NCBI GenBank assembly: GCA_034770075.1
Contig: CM068386.1
Location: 80,949,007 to 81,013,006 of the forward strand
Source of the DNA: Aralia elata
Taxonomy: Eukaryota; Streptophyta; Magnoliopsida; Apiales; Araliaceae
DNA: 64,000 nt
Direction of reading: 5' to 3'
A program made the translations under genes and the position numbers. Below the pieces are notes generated by a model. That model was not told where the DNA came from. It saw only the letters and a list, made by a program, of their open reading frames with translations, and did not search any database. Below, one piece after another: positions 34,941-47,400 of this stretch. The stretch's first letter is position 1, and the number at the start of each line of letters is the position of its first letter.

Positions 34941-37900
34941 CTATTTTGAGCCATTGAGCCTTGAGAGCAGATACAAGCAACCAGAAGACAGAAGCACGGA
35001 AGCCGAGAAGCAAAGCAGATCTGTAGATGATTGTATAAGTGCCTTCTTACTCTTGTCAAGGAGCCCGATAAGAAGTAGCATCACAATTACATGGCCGAGT
35101 TTGGTTTTCAGCTCATTGACAGATTTTATTTCTAACCATCTTGGTCGTTCCTGAAACATACGAAAACAAGATATGTGAAACAGTGAAACCAGCACGTCAG
35201 TCATAAGATGAGACCATGTAGTTGCATTCTCTCCTCCTTTCCAGCTGTGAAGTTAAGTTTTGGGTCATTCTCGGCGATATTAAGAAGGAAAAACGGGCTT
35301 AAAAATTTTTAGCAAGCATTAGTTGCAGACTTGTGGTATGTGATAATAAGAGACAATAGTCATCAACAAATGGTACTCCCCAAGTCCAACATTAGTTATC
35401 TCCAATGGAATGTCTAAAATATAAGAAAGGCAGGAGGGTGTTGTTAAAATTAATAAACTTCCATCCTTATTCTTTATGGACCTCTCTTTGAATTTTAAGA
35501 GATGATAGAGGGAAATTATTCAAATTAAAAAATCAAATTTTAATGGTAAATGACCAAGTGTATAATGTTTTAAGATGTGATGGTGGGGACCAGGGTTTAG
35601 GGTCAAAGGATAAATCTCACAAAAAACAATCCTCACAAATCATAATCAACTATATTAATTAATTGTACATAAAATAACAAAGTACAACCCTATTTATAAC
35701 TCTCCTAAACATTTTTCCTAACCTAAATTGGATTCTAATAAGACAAGTACAACTAACAAAATTATAAATAAAGCAAATTAATTGAATACATTTTCTAGAA
35801 TCTTCATTAAATTCCATGGGCTTCCACAGCCTCTTATAGTGGTCCAACCATGTCTCGCTGGCTCATCTGCATCATGTGATGCTTAAAAAACAAAGAGGAC
35901 ATGATTTTGGGAAATTTTTCTTAGACACACCTTAGAGCTATATGTTCAAAAAACCTAGAGTCCAAGCAGTATAGATAATAATAAATAAAATGATTGCAAG
36001 AGACCTTCAAGGTGAATAACCCAAAGAGATTTGATCTGTGTGGAGTCCTTTCACTTGACATTGATTTTGCAACGTCAAGATTGCTGATGAAGAGCTCATA
36101 GAGACCCATGCCGAACACCAACATAACTGTTCCTAAAAGATAGACATCTAGAAGAAAAAAAATAATAATAATGAGCAACTTCAATTACAATTAACAGATA
36201 CCATTAAGTGGACAAAAATAAAAAAAATAATTTTCAAAATGAATGTAAACTTAATAGCTTCTTTTTTAATGGAATAACTCCTAAAAATTCATACAGATGA
36301 ACAGTACAGTTCCTACAGTTCAGCCATATAACATGTTCACTAATGATTATTACGAGATATGAATTAAATAAACAGATCAAACAGAATCGAAATATCATCT
36401 CTTTATATTTTACTTTTTCTAGAACTATGGGTAGCACCTATGTTATAAAATCGAATGGATCAGTACTATTGGAGTTAAATGATTACGAAAATATTCAGTG
36501 GCAAAATATAAATGAACGCGCACACACAAAGAGACAAAAAGTTTTACGTGGTTTAGCGTGCCTAGTCCACGGGCAAAGTAAGATCAAAAGTATTCACTAT
36601 GAGTAATTGTGATTATGAATACAAGTGATAGCAACACAAACACTTAACCCAAATCCCAGATACACCCAATATTCTAGATAAATACCAAAATTGGGTATAC
36701 ACAAAACTCTAATTAAAGAGTATATACTAAAGAGTGTAACAACTCTTTGGACTTCTCTAGCTTCTTGATTTGGGATGGATCATCCTTATGTGGATTACTT
36801 CCTTTATAGGTGTGTTTCACCGCCTAAATATGTGTAAACAAAAAACCAAATTTGACCGAGAAAATGAGTCGCAAAATTTGAAGCCGAAAAGTGAAGTTGC
36901 AATTGTTGAAGCCAATCTGCATGCTATGTTAACTTAGGAACTTGCATGTAATGCTGCCAAAGTAATCTGCATGTCAACTTTCACACATGCATGGTGTAAA
37001 CATCAAGGAGTCAGCCACAATATTTGATTAACAAATCTTCTCCTCCAATAGATATGTTGACAAAGACTATTCCTACTCTCAATTACTCGAACTTGATTTG
37101 TGTTTCATAAGACGTACTTCGCCCTTTGGGTGTTTGTGGAGAAGATCGGAATATCGGATCATGTTTTCCCTATGGAGGAGTTTGTATGTAATTTTTTGTA
37201 TCCCCATACCTACTGGAGGGGGAGATTTGTTGGTCAAAGATATTAGCTGACATGCAGATTACTATTTTTACAGCATTATGCAAGTTCTTAAGTTTACATA
37301 GCATGCAAATTGACTTCAACAATTGCAATTTCACTTTTTGGATTCAAATTTTTGGACTCATTATTTAGTCAAATTTGGTTCCTTGGTCACACATATTAAG
37401 GCGATGAAACTTGCCTATAAAAAGGAAACATTCAGCATAAATTTTATGCATCCTAAATCAAGTTGAGAGAATACAGAGAATTATAACAACACTGTCAGTT
37501 TAATATATACTCTTTTGAGAGAATTTTGTATACCCAATTTTGGTATTTATCCTGTGAGGATTATTGGTTGTATTTGGGTTTGGGTTGAGTGTTTGAGATG
37601 TTACCACTTGTATTCATAATTTCTCATAGTGAATACTTTTGATTCGTCTTCGTCCGTGGATTAGGCGTCACGCCAAACCACATAAAATCTCCTTGTCTAT
37701 GTGCCATTTAATTATATTTTATTACTCAATATTCTCGTGATTATCGAACTCCAATAGTACCGATCCGTTCAATTTCAAAACAACCTAATTCTCAGAGCTT
37801 CATACCAAATAAACGTTAGTTTGGTTGATGCATGACAACGAAGACATACATGCAGATAATTAAGACCAACATAATAAATTTGACTTCCCAAAAAAAATTT

Positions 37901-39732
37901 TGAACTGCCAATCAGAGTTTAGCGGTCTTTGGTCTTCCACAAAACAGAGTTATCTAAAACACATCTGGTACAAATGAGGAAAAACTATGTAATTATACCA
38001 AAAAGAATTTAAAAATAAAAAATAAATCAATCCAACTACAATTATTGGAATGTAAATATTCATGTCTCTTTAGCTTCAACACTCTTGCATCAGGACTCCT
38101 TTGGAAATGAGCTTCCAAACTCGTAGTCCAGAGTTTAGAATATCACCAATATATAGACATACCAAACTTGCTGCTCAAGACTATACACCAAAGGGAATTA
38201 GGTCCTAAGTGGAATCAAAAAAGCCACTTACCCAATAGGGAGACATTGTTAAGTACTAGATTACCCAACCCCAAACCTTACTCTTACTTCGACTTACACA
38301 TCTTCTTCCACAGTTCCACTCTTCCACTCAACCAAATGATCTGCTCACCCCCTGTCCTTAACCAAAGAAAATCCCTCATCAACTTTCGTAATTAATCTAC
38401 AACACTAATCACAATCAGTGTTCCAAAAATCTTTCTAGGCCTCGCCTATACAATAAGCAATCCTCTACTGCCTTGATTTGGATGGAGGTCTAGGCCCTAC
38501 CTAGGCGGAATTAGTCCTCTAACGCATCGAGTCATGGATTAAATGAACGTTTGAAGCTCTACAATGCTTGAAATGAATTTGTTCTGCCCTATAAGATTTT
38601 TTCTTTTTGGTAATCTTTAATGTAAAGTTTAGAGTCTTTATATCTAATATATAAATTATATAGAATATACATAAATAAATAGAAAGATAAATAAATAAGA
38701 CCACCTAGGAAAATAGGCGCCACCAAGGACGGCCTATAAATATTAAAATATACTTTTAACACGTTTTAAAATTTGTGTCACACACTCTTAAAAAAAGAGT
38801 TGCAAATAATGAGGGACAGAGAGTATATATGCGTGTGTGTTTGTGCACACACAAAACATGATAAAGCAAAAAGAGAAAAGGACGGACGAATTTAAATTTC
38901 CCATAGTTTGAGAAGAACAACAAGAGAACAGGTTAGATTTAGATATACTATTTTGCTAAAAACATGATAAAGCAAAAGAGAAAAAAGGACAAATTTAGAT
39001 TTCCCATGCTTTGTTAGGAACAAGAAGAAAAAAGGAAAGATTTGTATTAAGAACGGTTCCAAATCTCACCAATGGCTTCAACCAGCAGAAAAATCACCTT
39101 CCCACGGTTCACAAGGTATTCTTGGAATGATGCTACAACACATGTGCACCCCTGGATGCCAGAACAAATTGGTGTCAATTTTTTTAATTCATTATCATAA
39201 TATATTGTTGCAATAAACGACTGGGATATGATGCACATAAGATGAAATGCTACTAGCCAACACAAATCTAAAAATTCCAAAAACAGAATTAATCGACTCA
39301 AACAACATATGCCATTAGTGGAAAACTGCACTTGCAGGTGCATTTAGAATACAAGTTGAAGATTCAACAATTTGAGAAATCCAACTATAAAGCTTAACCC
39401 TTTAGAATAACCATCACAAAGAATAGCAGCTTGACACATATAAGGGAACTTTCTTACAAAAATTCCAAAGTTATCTAATTCAGCAACTCATTTCTTCCAA
39501 GTTTATCAGTTACCACAGAAACAGAAAAACAACCACAGTTGATTTACACCATGGCTAATTCCACTTGGGCAAGATTTAGAAAAATCACACAATTTCATCA
39601 TACTGAACTATGGTAAAAAGTTCTGAAAATAAAAATATTACGACAACATCCCACCATGGCTGTTCAACTCAAATATCCATTTCACAAAATGCAATGAAGA
39701 CAAGATTATTAACAATAACACAGCATAAGTAA

Positions 39733-39785
<53 letters not shown>

Positions 39786-40213
39786 AATGAAGCACAGTAG
39801 AGATCCAACTAGAGACCCCCAAACTGCAAGAATTGTCAAGAATCTGCATCTATAAATAACCTACAAGAAAATCATAAACCCATTAATTACATTAAAATCA
39901 TCATCATTAAAACTACTTATACCCACAAAAAATCAAAATTAAGTTCCTCCACCTTCTCAATATTCTCCTCCAAATTCATCAATTTTCCCCCAAAATTCCC
40001 AAACTCGTGGGACCCAATATCAGACATAACTGCAGGCGAAGAAGCGTGTGAAGACAAAGGGTTGTTGTGGGTGGAGCTGGCGGCCATGGATACCTGAAAT
40101 TTGACTCTCGAATGCCCAAAATGATGAACCCATTTCTTAGTCGGAGCCAAATTTGGAGTTCTAGCAAAGAGTGGTGCAGTTGGTTTTGTGATTAATATTC
40201 TGGTGGGTTTCAT
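34941..40213 (-). CDS. UPF0114 (YqhA-like) family protein, predicted plastid membrane protein, 5 exons
   Basis: Exons on the minus strand are 40213-39953, 39860-39783, 39151-39070, 36147-36005 and 35150-34941 (TAG stop): 774 nt, 257 residues. All introns are GT-AG and the phases join without a break. The start chosen is the first in-frame ATG (MKPTRILI); the frame is open further upstream but only from a TTG. Residues 1 to about 65 are rich in Thr, Pro, Lys and Ser, like a plastid transit peptide. The conserved part starts at EENIEK|VIYRCRF. It has four hydrophobic segments (FLTILAVWGSLVGSLLCFI; IFLLVEAI joined to the YLLGTVMLVFGMGLYELFI stretch; HVIVMLLLIGLL; DLLCFSASVLLSSGCLYLL) and the signature ERPRWLEIKSVNELKTKLGH. 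Length and motifs fit plant UPF0114 proteins such as Arabidopsis At4g19390. The biochemical function of the family is unknown. The reading frame is intact, although intron 3 is swollen to 2.9 kb by transposons. Confidence 0.92.
36441..37033 (-). repeat. Left LTR arm of the palindromic element
   Basis: On the minus strand it begins TGTTAATCAAATATTGTGG and ends GATTTTATAACA. It shares with the right arm the blocks actattggagtt, tcaaaagtattcactatgag and gaatacaagtg, all in reverse complement. Confidence 0.85.
37229..37782 (+). repeat. Right LTR arm of the palindromic element
   Basis: It begins TGTTGGTCAAAGATATTAGC right after a polypurine tract and ends TTCAATTTCAAAACA. A promoter-like CTATAAAAAGG lies at about 37413-37423. 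Confidence 0.85.
38417..38760. repeat. Relic of a hAT-type non-autonomous element
   Basis: The left end CAGTGTTCCAAAAATC resembles the hAT terminus at 33757 (reverse complement CAATGTTCTAAAAATTC), and CCTAGGCGG-type motifs occur at about 38501 and 38703. I could not find a matching right terminus or TSD. It lies in intron 3 of the UPF0114 gene. Confidence 0.4.
39738..39781 (+). repeat. Poly(A) run of 44 at the 5' splice site of UPF0114 intron 2
   Basis: On the gene's strand this is a T run that starts as the second base of the intron: the donor reads AAG|G followed by 44 T. Confidence 0.9.
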
Positions 40214-40358
40214 GGTACTGAAAGGGCTGTGTGTATTGGGGTTTTTGGTGGGATATAAACACTCATTGGACTTGAAAGAGAAAAGGTTCAATTAGCTAGT
40301 ATCGGACAAATAAAAAGAAACTGTCAGTTGGGATATACGGGGAATGAGAAGGGCCACA

Positions 40359-40365
40359 TATATAT
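40359..40365 (-). promoter_or_regulatory. Candidate TATA box of the UPF0114 gene
   Basis: TATATAT within GCATATATATGTGG on the minus strand, about 150 bp upstream of the chosen ATG. The distance suits a plant promoter with a 5' UTR of about 100 bases; there is no expression evidence. Confidence 0.45.
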
Positions 40366-40739
40366 GCCAACCAGAGTCGTCCTTCCACATACGTGATGTA
40401 AAAGTTCAAAATACATCACTTTTTCTAATGAATAAGAGTAAAACAAGTGTACAGTTATTTTGAAGGGGGAGCATAATGTCATGGAGTTATCACTAAAAAA
40501 TCAACCAACTTTGGTCTGTTTCAGAAAAATCAGTTTTTATTTTTTTCAATCAAACCAGTGATATTTTAGAAAAGATAACAAAAATAGCTAAAATTTGACT
40601 AAACTCTTAACAGTTAATGTGGAAGTGACTTTTACATACGACAGTTGTATTTATTTATTTTAATTTTTATGATTTTATTTACTGACTAAATTACTTTAAA
40701 CAAATAAAAAAGGGTCATTAAAACATAAACATGTGCATA

Positions 40740-40747
40740 TCACGTGA
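40740..40747. promoter_or_regulatory. Candidate G-box upstream of the UPF0114 gene
   Basis: The perfect palindrome TCACGTGA lies about 530 bp upstream of the ATG. CACGTG cores bind plant bZIP/bHLH factors. The role here is inferred. Confidence 0.35.
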
Positions 40748-41795
40748 CTCCTTCCTGAATATTTTTTTTTTCATGGGAAAAAAATAGACAAACCATTAAC
40801 GTCACCATGATAAATAAATAAACCATCTTCTGCTCCATTTTCACTCGCACACATAAATGTAAAAATTATATGGATACATGAATATATATACAAATATGTA
40901 GAGAGTTAGGGCGCACATATATCAATCTTCATCATTGATTCGCAATTACTACCACAAAAATCTATTGTTGTTGGAACCAACCCAAAAAGCTATGCCGAAA
41001 AATCCTTCAATCATCATTGACAAAGAAATTCCAAACATGTATGTTACTGTCTTGTATACACACCGATGCGTAGGCTTTTCAGTTCTTTCCCAACACTTTG
41101 AAGTCATTGCTCTGCATAAAATGGTAGCAGTTTGTCCACCCCAGTACTCCGATAAATAGGGGAAGAGGTCAAAGTTTATGACTTTTTGATTTTGATACAC
41201 TTGTATCATGTGAATCCTTCTCCCCTTGCAAGAAAAAAAAACATATTATGGTTAGGGGTGTAAATCGGTCCGAGTTACTCGGTACCTGACTCGAATTTGA
41301 CCCCAAAAAAATGAACTGAGACTCGGATTCGGAGAACATCCTAGCTGAATCCAGCCATCCTCGTATTTGGGATTATAAGACAAGACACGAATCTGAGCAA
41401 CACACCGTTCGCTCATTTCAGGGTTCGAACTTGCCTCCTTCATCTGATCCATACTCGATCCTTACTCGATGAACCCTACTTGTTAAGAGTTTCAATACAT
41501 TCTCGATCTTTAGTCTCTAATTTAGTTTTTCATAAAGAAGTGGAAAGGTTGTAGTTGTTTTCCCTATTCATCTCTTCGTTTACTGCAGAGAAATTTGTAG
41601 GATCGAGATTTGTTGGGGTGAGAACTTATGACTGAATCATCCCACAAAAGAGGCTACATACATGGAAAATTAGTTATTCAAACTTAGAATGAGAAAATCC
41701 TAATTTCCTATGAAAAATTGCAAAAGACAAACTGTAAATGTGTAAGTTACTTAGTTCTTTTATATTTTCTTCTTCTCTTTCAATTAGTTAAGTAA

Positions 41796-41828
<33 letters not shown>

Positions 41829-41830
<2 letters not shown>

Positions 41831-42264
41831 TTAGGACATGGGTTCGGGAGGCCCGACCCCACGTGGAGGATTTTACCCTACGTGGAGGTCTTTGATGATG
41901 GGGGTCCAACTAGTTAAAGAATGTAATTTCCTAACTAGGTTGACTTGTAAATCAACTAAGTTGGTTTGCATGATTTGATTGATGGTGATAGAATATTATG
42001 CTGTCAAACAGGGTCCAAGGCGTAATAAGTGGGTGATGAGGTATAAATACAAGGCTTCCCTCTCATTTCAAAGGTAATGCAAAATCTAACACTAAAGTTA
42101 TAAGCCTCCATTATTATACACCTTGAGACAACCTGTACTAATTCTCACGCCTGAGCTATCCCCCAGCGAAAAAATCGCCTGGAACTCTAAGTGTGGTCTC
42201 ATTTCTGTGCAGGATTAGCACGTTCTTGGTGATTGAAGTGCGTGGACGAATCTTGGCGATAACA
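41829..42264 (+). repeat. 5' LTR of the Tat element
   Basis: 436 bp, ending TTGGCGATAACA. The expected initial TG is TC here (a decayed terminus); the partner starts TGTTAGGACATG. A TATA box TATAAATA lies at 42042-42049. Confidence 0.9.
42042..42049 (+). promoter_or_regulatory. LTR TATA box (5' LTR of the Tat element)
   Basis: TATAAATA, conserved in the 3' LTR at 51292-51299, followed by a pyrimidine-rich likely start region (cttccctctcatttc). Confidence 0.7.
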
Positions 42265-42281
42265 TTGGCGCTAGAAGGAGG
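42265..42281 (+). promoter_or_regulatory. Primer binding site of the Tat element
   Basis: TTGGCGCTAGAAGGAGG lies immediately after the LTR terminus and contains the TGG expected of a PBS. I do not assign the tRNA. Confidence 0.65.
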
Positions 42282-42617
42282 GCCTTTTAGTGTTATTTTT
42301 CAATCACTGGTAAGATTGGAATAGGAATAATAGAAATAGTGAATACAACTTTTAACCGAGAAGAGAGGTCAACTGATTCTCATACCCCAATACGAAGATT
42401 GGTCCTTGATCAACTTAGATCGTCGGCGAGGGAAAGGTTGGGACCGAAGGGTCAACCTAAGGCGCCCCTGCAAGTCCAGTAAGCACCGGTTCGTCGTCGT
42501 TTGTTTCCTACTAATCAGTAAACGCCGGAGCCTTCGACCCATCTGGCGGGTACTCCGGCCCGAACCCTTGTTTACCCGAAAAATAACGCTGATCATGGGG
42601 ATAAGCGACAATAGATT

Positions 42618-44149
42618 ATGACCCAACGTAGGGCGCAAAATCAGGATATAGTAGAAGCCTTACGCCAATAACAGCGAGAAATAGCTAAACATTTGGCTAG
42701 GCTGGAGGGAGAAGAAGAGGTCTCTTCAAGCCGACCCCATGGTCAATAACTTACTGATCGGAGCCAATCCAAGACATATCGTTCGGATGGTTCCAGACCA
42801 GTTCGTAGCAGGCACCATAATCACTCCCCAGTTCGGAGTAGGCACCATAGCCACTCCTTAGTCCGTGGCAGGTATCGAAGCCCTCGCAGGATGAGAGCAA
42901 GCTAAATAATCATTCCCAAATCCGCGGCAGGCACCAAAGCCCTTCGCAGCAGATGAGCAGGCGACAGAGCCGCTCCCCAGATCGCAGGAGGCAAAGAAGC
43001 CGCTCACAGGACAGAAGCAGGCCCATGAGCCGCACACCCGACCGGAACAGGCGAGTAGGTCGTTCTAGGGAAAATGTTTTAGTGGAAAAGGGATCAGGAC
43101 AGGGTGGCAGGCCTAGATCGCCACCCCGAAGGGATGAAGCCGATCCCCTCATCAGACGCTTGGCTGAGCTAGAAGAGAAATTAGCCGAAGTCGTTCAGGC
43201 TAAGGAGTTGTTGAATGCCACAAACTCACTTTTCACCGTGGAAATAGAGCAAGTAAAAGCAGACAAAACTAAGAAGATGCCGTCGTTGGAGTCATATGAC
43301 GGCACAGGAAATCCCTATGATCATACTCATGGGTATAACCAGATAATGAACTATTATGATCATCCCGATGCCGCCAAATGCCACATGTTTGTTACTACGT
43401 TAAAACATACAGCTCGGGAATGGATGACGTCACTCCTCTGAACTCCGTAGGATCGTGGCAGGATTTAAGTGACAAATTTCATGCACGATTCGGGAGTAAC
43501 AAGAAGCGAGGGAAGCTGACCACAGCTTTGACGCAGGTCAAACAAAGATCGGGGGAGAGTTTGGGGGAGTATGTGAAGAGATTCTGAGAAATAGCTGGCA
43601 CAGTAACTAGTCTGAATGTTCAGCAGGCATTTGGGTTCTTCACTACGGGTCTGGATGCTACTAAATCAAAAGATTTATGGACAGATCTCATTCTTAACCC
43701 GCCGATGGACTTGGCTGAAACTTATGGTCGGGCAAAGGGACTCATCACAATAGAAGAGGCCTATAAGAGTTTGAATCCTCAAGATCGGTCGGAGGACAAG
43801 GGATCGGAACTACGTCCTTCGGGCCGATAACCAACTGAAGCGTAATTTTTATGGCAGAGGTGGTTCAAGAGGTGGTTCAAGAGGGGGCAATTTGGGAGGT
43901 GGTAAACCTCCCTTTTCGAAGAAGAATGTCAATAAGGTCTACACACCTTTAACAAAGGGCCGAGCAAAGATTCTCAAAGAAATTAGAGATCAACCCTCCT
44001 TTGAACCTTGCCCAACTACTACGCGATCTCACAGGGGCAATCCCAACCGTTATTGCGAATACCATCAAACATCTGATCACGACGCGGAGGATTGCTATAA
44101 CTTAAAGGACCTGATAGAGAAGAAGATCCAGAGAGGCGAGTTGGTATAG
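42618..44149 (+). pseudogene. Gag of the Tat element (pseudogene) with an RS-rich N-terminus
   Basis: The ATG at 42618 opens MTQRRAQNQD. The frame is hit by a TAA near 42669 and later by frameshifts around 42900, 43430 and 43830. Residues encoded at about 42780-43070 are repeats of Arg-Ser and Arg-His-Ser type. The capsid block follows (PSLESYDGTGNPYDHTHGY, then AREWMTSL, WQDLSDKFHARFGSNK, GESLGEYVKRF). Then come a Gly-Arg-rich stretch (GRGGSRGGSRGG) and the zinc-knuckle-like YCEYHQTSDHDAEDCYNLKD near 44050-44110, which is typical of Tat gags. A TGA at 43585-43587 sits where an Arg codon (CGA) is expected. The gene is non-functional. Confidence 0.8.
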
Positions 44150-44429
44150 TACGTTGTGGGTCAGCAAGACTCTGGTTCTGATGGCCGAAGAGGGACAAAT
44201 CATAATAGGCAGATAGAAACGCCACCCCCACCGAACCCCCCCTCCTCGAAACTGTGTTAATATTATCACGGGGGGAACGTTCGGAAAGAAAATTGTGACT
44301 AAGAGATGAGGATTAATGGATTCAATAATGTCAGTTTCGGAATGACCTTTGATGAAAGATCGATTATTTCCCAATACGGTGATTTCTTTTACCGATGAGG
44401 ATTACCCATCGAAGCCCATCGATCTGTAT

Positions 44430-47400
44430 GAAGGGGCATTGGCTATTACGGCGCAGGTCTGATCGATGGACATGAAGCGCATAATGATTGATAATGGCTC
44501 TTCGGTCGACATATTGTATACTCACGCATACAATAGGTTAGACTTGGGGGGAGTAAGGATAGAGGTGCATCAGGAACCCCCTTTGTATGGATTTAGCAAC
44601 GACTGAGTTCGGGTGGCTGGGACTGTTGAGCTTCTAGTGATCTTCGGCACGACACCACGAAAGGTGGAGGTTAAAGTAAGATTCTTTGTGGTGCAAGTGG
44701 ATTCGGCCTACAACGCTATCTTGGGTAGACCCACTTTGGCGGCACTACAAGCAGTCACCTCGATATCTCACTTTAAGTTGAAATTTCCAACTCCAGAGGG
44801 GGTTGGCGAGGTAAAGGGTGACTTGGACATGGCCCAAAGGTGCTATCAAAATTCGTTGATATCTTTTGCGGTGGGAGTCAGCAAGCAAAAGCAAACAATA
44901 ACTATTGAGGTTGAGCCATTCACCAAGGAAAGTACAGAACCCCTGGCCTTACCTGCTGAGGAGACAGAAGAGATAGAGCTGATCCCGGGTAAAGGTGATA
45001 AGTTGGTTAAAATAGGCTCGGGACTAGCGGAGCCATTCCGAATAAATTTAATGGAATTTCTTTGGGTATATACAGACATCTTTGCATGGGAACCTACAGA
45101 TATTCCTGGGGTCGACAAATCGGTGGTTGTCTATAAGTTGTGTGTGGACCCATCCAAGAAGCCTATTTGGCAGAAGAGAAGGATATTCGCTCCTGATAGG
45201 CAGAAGATTATTGACAATGAAATTGCCAAACTACTAAAAGCTGATTTCATTTATGAAATTGATTATCCAGAGTGGTTAGCAAATGTCGTTTTGGTGCGAA
45301 AGCAGAATGGAAAGTAGAGAGTCTGCATAGACTACACTGATTTGAATAATGCTTGTCCGAAGGACTTCTACCCTCTTCCGCATATTGATCAGCTGATCGA
45401 TGCTACTTCTGGATTTGATATGCTGAGCTTCATGGATGCCTTTTCGGGATACCACCAGATTTCTATGAATAAGAAGGACATCCCGAAGACAACATTCATT
45501 ACGCATCAAGCAATATACGCTTATAATAAAATGACGTTCAGATTGCTGAATGCTGGGGCTACTTATCAGAGGATGATGAATTTTGTGTTCGCAAAGTTAT
45601 TGGGTTGAAGCATGGAGGTATATATGGATAACATGATTGTCAAAAGTATGGGATTTTGGGATCATTTAGATGATTTGGAGAATTACTTTGACACGGTCAG
45701 AAAAATAAACTTCGACTGAACCCGACCAAGTGTACTTTTGGCCTCGGTTCGGGTAAGTTTCTTGGGTATTTGCTTAGCAAGAGAGGGATTAAAGTCAACC
45801 AGAGAAAATCAAAGCTATTTTGGACATGAAGTCTCCACAGTCTTTTAAAGACGTACAACGATTGACTAGCAGGATTGCAGCACTTCGCAGGTTAATGTCA
45901 AAGTCGGTTGAACGGTGTTTACCCTTCTTCAATACTCTGAAAGGACCTAAGAATGAGAAGACTATCCAGTGGACTTTAGAGTGTGAAGATGCGTTCCAAG
46001 GGATTAAAAGGTATTTGTCCTCAACTCCTTTTTTGGTGAAACTTATCCCTTCGGAACCCTTATATCTGTATCTGGCGGCGAGCACCATGGCTGTAGGAGC
46101 GATTTTAGTTCAGGAGTTGGGTGCAGGCAGTGTCCAGTCTATTATGTCGGCCACGTACTTCGAGATGCTGAAACCAGATATCCCAACATGAAAAAATTTT
46201 CCTACACACTAGTGATAGCCAGCAGAAAGCTTAGGCATTATTTTCAAGGAAGGTTAGTGGTAATATATACAGATCAACCTTTGAAGAAGGTCATGAACAA
46301 GCCAGACCTGTCAGGGCGTCTTTCAGCTTGGGTAATGGAATTGACCCAGTTCATCCTGGAATATCATCCTCGGACGGCAATAAAGGGCCAGGCACTAGCC
46401 GACTTTATAGTGGAATGTTCATTCACCGAACCCGACATCAATTCTTCTGGTCTGACTATGGATTCGGTATCCGATGCTCAACCTATTCATACTTCATAGA
46501 TACTTTATGTGGATGGCTCCTCGACTTCGGATGTTAGTGGAGCAGGAGTTGTTTTGACGAGTCCGGAGGGATTTAAGGTCCAACAGGCTATTCGGTTCGG
46601 GTTCAAGGCAACCAATAACGAGGTAGAAAATGAAGCCATTTTAGCCGGATTACGGTTAGCAAGAACTCTAGAAGTACAACGCTTATTCATCTTCAATGAT
46701 TCCCAATTAGTAGTCAGACAGATATTAGGGGAGTATAAAGCTCGAGGGGAAAGGATGACGAAGTACTTAGCTGTGGTAAAAGATCGACTGCATTATTTCA
46801 GGTCGTATGACATACAAGGGGTTGACCGAGAGAACAATACTATAGTCATCGCGTTAGCAAGACTGGCAACGACAAAAGTTACTTCTTTCAGTGGGTCGAT
46901 ATATCTAGAAATTTTAAATGAGTCGAGTATTCAGAGATCAGGAGTATTTTCGATAGAGAGAATGGACTGTTGGCTCATGCCTTACATTACGTATCTGGCC
47001 GATGGCGTCCTTCCTTCGAATCGGATGCAAGCTAAAAGGATAAAACATCGAAGCTCCTTCTTTATACTAATCGACGGGGATTTATATCAGAGATCATTCT
47101 CTTCTCCATTGCAGAAGTGTTTGACTCCTTCAGAAGCGAATTACGCACTTTGGGAAGTTCATGAGGGGATATGTGGAGATCACATGGGTGCTAAGGCATT
47201 GGCTTATAAGGTTTTAAGGCAGGGTTACTACTGGCCGACCATCTTCTAAAAAGCAAAGGAATATGTCAAAAAGTGCCCCAAGTGTCAGTTAAATGGAACA
47301 ATTCCTCATCAACCTCCCGAAGAGTTGTTTTCGGTCTTGTCACTGATCCCGTTTGCCATGTCTGGAACAGATATTTTGGGGCCATTGCCGAAGGCTAAGG

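Larger units (their letters stand above)
36441..37782. mobile_element. Palindromic LTR element: two inverted copia-type LTRs, one TSD (ACCTA)
   Basis: The left LTR (36441-37033) is in minus orientation and the right LTR (37229-37782) in plus orientation. Between them are 195 bp with a purine tract next to each LTR: AATCTTCTCCTCC at 37034-37046 (minus PPT) and GGAGGGGGAGATT at 37216-37228 (plus PPT). Both LTRs therefore present their U3 end inward and U5 end outward. Outer ends are TGTTATAAAATC and TTCAAAACA, flanked by accta at 36436-36440 and 37783-37787. The arms are clearly homologous but diverged. It lies in intron 3 of the UPF0114 gene. No coding region is left. Confidence 0.85.
40214..41252. 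other. Upstream region of the UPF0114 gene, no other gene seen
   Basis: AT-rich intergenic DNA between the UPF0114 start and the hAT terminus. Short reading frames on both strands at 40935-41209 match nothing I recognise. Apart from the promoter candidates I see nothing specific. Confidence 0.5.

Noticed and set aside
37783..37810. Possible PBS (CAGAGCTTC) after the right LTR of the palindromic element
   Set aside because: Only a short match to the iMet PBS tail, wrongly spaced, and the TSD accta occupies the position next to the LTR.
40214..40291. Upstream extension of the UPF0114 first exon (26 more codons)
   Set aside because: The extension begins at a TTG, not ATG; the first in-frame ATG at 40213 leaves a plausible transit peptide.
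40935..41209. Opposing frames of 74 and 86 codons upstream of the UPF0114 gene
   Set aside because: No family recognised, both overlap each other, and neither has gene-like context.
43892..44231. Minus-strand frames opposite gag
   Set aside because: Antisense shadow of the Gly-Arg and zinc-knuckle region; unlike the antisense gene at 48371-50685 there is no start, splice or domain signal.
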